The notes beneath the pieces were generated by a model that saw nothing but the letters and a program-made list of their open reading frames with translations, did no database searches and was not told the origin of the DNA. Shown here in pieces: positions 58,597 through 64,000 of a stretch of DNA of 64,000 bases. Positions within the stretch are counted from its first letter, which is position 1, and every line of letters starts with the position of its first letter. The translations under genes were made by a program, and so were the position numbers. The stretch spans positions 12,981,671 through 13,045,670 of the forward strand of contig OY720101.1 of assembly GCA_963082875.1 (NCBI GenBank), in the 5' to 3' direction. This DNA comes from Corella eumyota. Taxonomy: Eukaryota; Chordata; Ascidiacea; Phlebobranchia; Corellidae.

Positions 58597-59332
58597 TTCA
58601 ATAACACCCCCTATTTATTTAGGGGGGGGGCAAAAAAGTATTACAAACAGACGCTTTCGCTAAAAATTAAGTCGCCCCACTAATTGTTTACCCCCTAATT
58701 TAAAAGGGTGTAGGGGTATATTATTTATTTGTGGGTGATGTGTAAAAATTTTTTGATATTTTTTTTTCACCATTTTTGCCAAACTGTTACATTTATGTTT
58801 TTTCTGTGACTTTGTGATTGATATTTTTTGTATAAACTTTAGTTTGTATAGGCTACTGCCAAAAGAGTTATTTATTTACAAAATATATATATAAATATGT
58901 TATAAAAACAATTAAAAAGTGTTTTTTATTATTAGTGTGTCACCCTTTTTCTGCTTTACAAAAATACGAGCTTTTTTTTTAAATTGTGTTTTTTTTCTTT
59001 GTTAAATATGTTCTTTTTCGCAAGGGCACCAATTTTAATTTTTTTTTCGGCATAAAATAAATTACCTGCTTTTCCAATGATGTTGTATTTTCTAACAGAA
59101 AAATTTTTACATATTTTATATTTTAAAATATAAAACTCAAGGGCAATTTAATTCAAAGTAAAGATAAGAACATAAAATACTATTTTTAGGACTTATGTGT
59201 CTAGGTTCGATTACCACCGCTGCTATTTTACATTTTTTCTTAGACTTTGAAAATTCTTCCTTATGTTAATCTGTAATACATAAAACAGGTAAGTCAAGAG
59301 ACAGTACAACAATTTACTAAAAATATTTGTAG
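58597..59332. other. NFYA 3' flank with poly-G run and SINE head remnant
   Basis: CTATTTAGGGGGGGGGC at 58611-58631 contains a run of nine G. CTAGGTTCGATTACCACCGC at about 59201 is a SINE B-box remnant. The rest is AT-rich, probably 3' UTR of NFYA on the left. Confidence 0.5.
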
Positions 59333-59466
59333 GTTTGGTAATCCTGAAAATTGGTGTGAAGCAGTTGCTCAATGTTTAGGTTGCTCTACAAATAAATATC
59401 CTCCAGAATTGCTTGATAAAAAATCAAATGATTTTTACTTCATATTCAATCCTCCTTTTTTAAGGT
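59333..59466 (+). pseudogene. Orphan exon, plus strand
   Basis: Bounded by TATTTGTAG and GTAAAACC. One frame is open for 44 codons: FGNPENWCEAVAQCLGCST, then NKYPPELLDKKSNDFYFIF and NPPFLR. The composition (Trp, Cys, Pro, few Lys/Asn runs) looks like real protein, unlike random AT-rich frames. A donor AAAACAG/GTAAGT 44 bp upstream would supply the right phase but its frame has a stop and no ATG, and no downstream exon was found. I do not recognise the family. It is either a gene relic or an exon of an unseen gene. Confidence 0.4.
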
Positions 59467-59739
59467 AAAACCTGTAAAACATTTAACTTAGATTAGCGAT
59501 AATTAAAATTAATATAAATCTATTTTGAAATAACACTTACCATATAATAAAATATAGAATTAGGATATAGATGTAAAGAAAGATAGCTTGAGAAATTTAT
59601 ACAAGTTCTAATTTTTCTACTTAATCAATCTATTTGTGTTTTTATTTTTTGATTTTATTGACACTTCACCATGATTTAGCATAGAAATTACAATACAATG
59701 TAGTTAAAATCTATGAAATATGTAACAGTTGAATGTTAA

Positions 59740-61999
59740 TTAATTTTCAACTGTTGATTTGTCCTCATTTTTTTCTGCCTCCATTTTTCTTTTTTTTCCT
59801 TTTGATTTTTTGACAGTTTCAACATTTTCCGTTTCATTTTCTGCCTCCATTTTTCTTTCCCTCTGTCTCTTGTTCTTTTTTCCTTTGGCCTTGGACTCTT
59901 TTTGTGCCTTTTTCTTTTCCTTGCGAATTCTCTTCACTCTCTCCTTTCTGCTTTCAGTATTTTCAGAATCTTCATTTTCTTCTTTAAAAATATTAAAAAA
60001 AGAAAAAAATGAGTTGATATTTTTGGTTTTAAAGATAAAAAGATTTTTAATTTACTTACTATTATTATTTTGGTCAGTTTCTTTTATTTTCTTTTCCTTT
60101 TTCGGTTTCTTTACTGGTTTAACTGCCTTTACACGACTGCAATTTTAAAAATTTAAAACAAAATTTTTTAAAAAAATCATAACAAAAATTTGAATATTTA
60201 CTTATTCAGAATAAATAATATTTATGTTAAAAAAGTCAAGCAGTGAGAATTAAACCCATGATCTCAAGTTTTATAAACAATTTAAAATTATTTTTGTACA
60301 CTGAAATAAACTTTTATCCAAAAAAATAAAAAATTACTTTATCCCCAATGGAGTCAAAATCTTCCAAGTTAGGTTAACTAGTTCCTGCGACCTTGACACG
60401 ACCTCTGTTTGCAGTAATTCTTGAAGATAGTGGGTCAAACCTGACCAATCAAAATCAGGCTTAAGTTTTTTGTGCTGGTATGATTGAAAGCAAAGTCTGG
60501 AACAAAAATTGAAAAGATTTTAAACCATTTGACAATCTAAAATAAATAAATAATTATTATGGCAATTTCTACCACAGTTATGTTATTACACTACTAACCT
60601 TTGCTAAGTTTTTTGAATAATTTTTTTAAGTTGTAAAGCCAAGTTTACTAAATCACACACTTCTGCCATTGTTTTCATTTATTCTTTTGTCAGTTACCAA
60701 ATAATTCATAATTACCTTAATAGTTCAGCAAGGTATTTAGGTTTAACCTCAGTGCTGGATTGCGAGTTAATGGTCTTAGCAACATCTTGAGTAAGTGTAA
60801 TCACACTTTCTGCTATTTTGTCCCCGGAATCTCGACATGAGTTCAGGAGATTTGATAATAACTGGATCGCTTGAGTCTAAAAATGTAAATTTTTTTTTTA
60901 AATTTTTGAAATGGTTTAATAATAAAACCGACAATTATCATGCAATATCACCAAAGCAGTAAGTCAATAATATCTAAAACTGGCAGAGGTAACTTAAAAC
61001 TTGGTCTGGGTAACTAGTGTTACACTTATAAGGTGGTAAAAACACTTTTCTTTACTACATAAGGTCGTGTGTTTGATCTCCACTGCTTTCACGCAGTATC
61101 ATCCTTAAGTTAGGTAATATAAATGATGCGAACTTTTCTTAAGCCAAAAACCAATTAGCAGTTTTAATATCAGGCAATTATACTTTATACAATCCCAAAC
61201 TGCTGAAGTCAACTTGAGACTGGGTCAGAGTAAGTGATGTTACTCTATGTTTGAGATGCAAAGTCGACATCCCACAATGAGGATAAATAAATTTATAAAC
61301 ATATTTGTTTACCTTTCTATAGATTTGAACTCCATTTTTGACATAATTTATCAACGATGGCGCTAAAGATTTAGCAATGGCCGGATATCGAGAAACAAAT
61401 TCTTGGATGACACAAAACTGAAGTCGACTTTCACGAGTCAGCATATAATCTTTTAGAGCTGAGTCATAAAGGGAACAGATACGATCTGTATCAACTGCAC
61501 CACTCGGTCTAAAAAAAATTGTTTAAATTTTTTTTATGAAAATAAAATGTTTTTTAGATTCAAATTCAATCAAAATAAAATACTTTAATTTTGATTCAAC
61601 TTTTTACTGGAAAAATATTTATTTATTAAAAAACATTAACAAAAAACTTTTTTTGCTTTACTATAAACATAACATATTTTTTTATATCAAAGTTTTACAA
61701 ATTATGTAAATAAATCAATTTTATCGTAATTTTTTTTAAGCAATCTTGCGCCCCTTTTTATTGTATTAAAAAATTATCCCAATTTTTTTCCTAACTTTTT
61801 TTTTTACCCCTTTTTCTCATTTGAGTTTCCACTCAGAACTCTAAGATAAAACAAACAACAATTTGAAGATAGCTGGGACATAAAAACCCCGCTTGTTGTA
61901 TGACATTTCTTCAATATTGCTTCTATGTTGTCGTGGCAACGAGTTATTTCGTCTTCTGATAAGTCGTGAGGATAGCCTTTCATTTTGCATAACTTCACC
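59740..61999 (-). CDS. MYBBP1A-like nucleolar protein, C-terminal 6 exons, 5' part not found
   Basis: Exons 61999-61808, 61508-61313, 60876-60716, 60496-60338, 60136-60060, 59981-59740 (1027 nt, phases agree). The first exon here begins in mid-codon, so further exons lie upstream, beyond or near the window end. Helical repeat sequence (SGVFMSQLSSNCCLFYLRVL, TRESRLQFCVIQEFVSRYPA, TQAIQLLSNLLNSCRDSGDK) is followed by a lysine/glutamate-rich tail of about 105 residues with KGKKNKRQRERKMEAE and KGKKRKMEAEK. Solenoid plus basic nucleolar-type tail, and LQ-FVSRYPA..LAPSL order, recall the C-terminus of MYBBP1A/Pol5, a nucleolar rRNA-synthesis factor. Identity is inferred from pattern, not a strong motif. 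It converges with NFYA. Confidence 0.6.
60236..60280 (-). mobile_element. SINE head remnant
   Basis: CAAGCAGTGAGAATTAAACCC then ATGATCTCAAG matches the complement of the SINE B-box side. Intron of the MYBBP1A-like gene. Confidence 0.45.
60953..61291 (+). mobile_element. Two SINE pieces in tandem
   Basis: 60953-61029 is a tail piece (ATCTAAAACTGGCAGAGG, CTTGGTCTGGGTAACTAG). 61030-61291 is a nearly complete copy with damaged A-box (AAGGTGGTAAAAACAC), B-box GTTTGATCTCC and tail CACAATGAGGATAAAT. Intron of the MYBBP1A-like gene, ending about 20 bp from the exon at 61313. Confidence 0.78.
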
Positions 62000-62054
62000 C
62001 TAAAAATAATAAAAAAATGTTTAAAATATAACAAATAATATTTTAATATATTAA

Positions 62055-62316
62055 TTTATCCTCGATGTGGAGGGGTTGATTTTACAACCTAAACATAGAG
62101 TAACATTAGTTACTCTAACCCAGTCTTAAGTTTTTTTTTTTTATTTTTTATTTTTTATTATTAATTTCTTCTGCTGATTAAGTGTTGGCTCAACAGGAGT
62201 TCTTACTGTTTATAGTGCATTACTTGAAGGCGCTGGAGCATAAAGGTAGTGGAAATCAAACCTATGACCTCATGTAGTAAAGCCAAGTGTTCTAACCACT
62301 ACACCATGTTTCTAGT
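62055..62316 (-). mobile_element. SINE copy with T-rich replacement in the middle
   Basis: TTTATCCTCGATGTGGAGG and AACCCAGTCTTAAG lead into about 45 bp of T with a few A, in place of the usual GGCAGTTTGGGATATTATAG region. Normal CTGCTGATTAAGTGTTGGC and head follow, ending CCACTACACCATG. Confidence 0.85.
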
Positions 62317-64000
62317 ATTTAAATAGATTTACACTTTATATATTTTTATATATAAAAATTTTAAAAATAAAATAATGATATCATAAAAAATATTTATCAA
62401 AAAAAAATCATAAAATATATAAAAAAATATATTTCACCATTTAAACTAAAATTGGTTTCAGAAATTAATAAGAAATAATTCAATTACTCCCTTTGTATTT
62501 TTAATAACATTCGATTCGAAAATAAAACTAATTGGTTAAAAAAACAACTTTCCCAATTAGGCTCTTAAGAATTTCAATCACATGTTATTATAAATTTATT
62601 GAGTCGTGAAAAAATCTAAAACTTAAAAAGGCGTTAATTTTGTTGGAAATACTTTGAATTTTTAGAAATTAGAAATTTAGAGAATAAGGTGTGTCAATTC
62701 TGTTTAGTTTGAGGGCAAAAATGGTCAAATTTCAGTTAAAAAATAGGTTTTTAGACTAAAATGGGTTAAAATCTATAAAGAATGGAGGAATTTATAAAAA
62801 AAAAATTTATAAAAATAAATATTTTAAAATAAAACTAATTTAAACATCTAAAATGTATTAAATTAGCTTAAATACCATACAAAAAATCGTTACGTACATA
62901 ACCATAATGAAATATACAATTATAAATTACCGGTAATAATTAAATAAAAATACAGCTACCACCTTATGTGTGATTACATTATAACCAGACACCAATATAA
63001 TTATAACACCCATGTAGAAAGGTTAAGATTTAAGTATTTAATTGCTAGGTTACGTTTAAATATTTAAGCTGTAAAGGCTAGACGTAAGTTTTTCGACAAA
63101 AAATTTTAGAAAATTTTATTTTATGTGTGGTTAGCTATAGAGATTAGTATTGAGTTTAGATATTTTTAAATATCTTTTTTAGTAATATTTCAAAAAATTA
63201 AACAAAAAATAAGAAGACCAAAAATAGATTTTTAAAAAAGAAATTTTGATTTTAGAAAATTTCAGGTTTTTATTTGATTTTACAATTTATTTAGATTAGC
63301 AACAAAAGATCGTTGCCATAAAAATATCATAAAAACTTTACTTAACTTAAATTTAAGTCTTTAGGAATTCCACAAATATTTATTTAAAGATTTTTTTAAA
63401 AACTCAAAGTCATAAAATTCTAATGTCTTTAAGAATAATAAAAAGGCAATAAAAATTTAATTCCAAATTAAACAAAGAGCTAACTGGGTCAAAAAAATTT
63501 GAACCCAAAAAAAGAGAATTATATTTTTTTTGGGGAGTAGTTTTCTTAGTAGTAGAGATATAGGGAGGTAGAATAAAGGGTACTGTTGTCAAGAATTTAA
63601 TTTATTACTTTATTGTATGTTTTATTAAACTACATTTCATATAAATCTGGTATATGTCAATACATATTTTTTGATATTAGATAAATGGCATGTTTTAAAT
63701 CTAGTTAATTAAGAGTTATTTGTATTGGCAAAATTGTAATAATATAGAAAATAAAAATTGGACAAAATATTTAGTTAAAAATAAAAAAATGTGAATTATT
63801 AAAATAGATCATATATTTTTAATTAAATTTAAGTAAATTATTAACAATGTTTGATATAAAATTCAATTATTAAAAAAAATAATTTTCTATTAAAAAATCA
63901 CAAAAAAAACTAAATCAAATGTTTTAAAAAAATAAAATCAATAATCTAAAAACCAAAAATAAAACAATTCTAGAAACTGTAAACTTCTAAAAATAAAACC
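62317..64000. other. AT-rich end of window, no exon recognised
   Basis: Expected to be intron of the MYBBP1A-like gene or spacer. Words such as CAAAAATGGTCAAATTTCAG and CTAAAATGGGTTAAAATC at 62,717-62,775 resemble the minisatellite motif of the kelch introns. No coding exon found on either strand. Confidence 0.4.

Noticed and set aside
63410-63592. 60-residue minus-strand ORF near the window end
   Set aside because: No recognisable domain or convincing splice sites and no fit with the phase needed upstream of the MYBBP1A-like exons.
13000-64000. LTR, Polinton or LINE remnants
   Set aside because: No reverse transcriptase, integrase, capsid or polymerase motif was seen in any frame; the only dispersed element recognised is the SINE.

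Overview
The window is AT-rich nuclear DNA of an invertebrate metazoan. Genes are split by short AT-rich introns, start contexts are aaaATGG-like, and the protein families are animal ones: a KLHL1/4/5 kelch protein, a bifunctional FLAD1, LAMTOR4, MED20 and a COMT/TOMT-type protein. A tRNA-derived SINE is scattered through introns and spacers. An ascidian or other invertebrate deuterostome would fit, but nothing in the sequence fixes the species. Genes were assembled by finding exons, checking splice phase at every junction and comparing with remembered family sequences; no database search was run.

Layout. 1-10259 is a satellite of about 33 head-to-tail monomers of about 311 bp with higher-order structure. 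From 10260 to about 13000 it passes into a related 318-bp satellite interrupted by a tRNA-like insertion. 13.0-15.6 kb is gene-free and holds tRNA-like fragments, a cluster of three CACGTG sites and a three-unit tandem repeat. 15581-22220 (-) is a 16-exon SLC26 anion transporter. Two U5 snRNA genes (-) lie at 24.2 and 25.0 kb and share an upstream block that looks like the snRNA proximal promoter. Next come FLAD1 (-, 13 exons), a KLHL1/4/5-type BTB-kelch gene (-, 11 exons), MED20 (-, intronless), a PLAC8-domain gene (-) and a membrane-anchored COMT-like gene (-, 6 exons).

A divergent spacer at 45735-46680 separates these from a plus-strand group: a STAND/NB-ARC-like NTPase with TPR-like C-terminus (46681-52063), LAMTOR4 (intronless), INO80B and NFYA. 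A convergent minus-strand gene with a lysine-rich tail, probably MYBBP1A-like and lacking its 5' part here, ends the window.

The genes are mostly unrelated housekeeping functions: transcription (MED20, NFYA, INO80B), splicing (U5), FAD synthesis, ubiquitin-ligase adaptor, mTORC1 scaffold. There is no operon-like logic. The features most worth a second look are the higher-order satellite, the U5 pair, the STAND gene with a short Asn/Gly-rich motif on its own exon, the COMT-like protein that has lost two of three metal ligands, CCAAT boxes in the NFYA promoter, and a SINE family with a V-SINE-like core, one copy of which is nested inside another with a target-site duplication.
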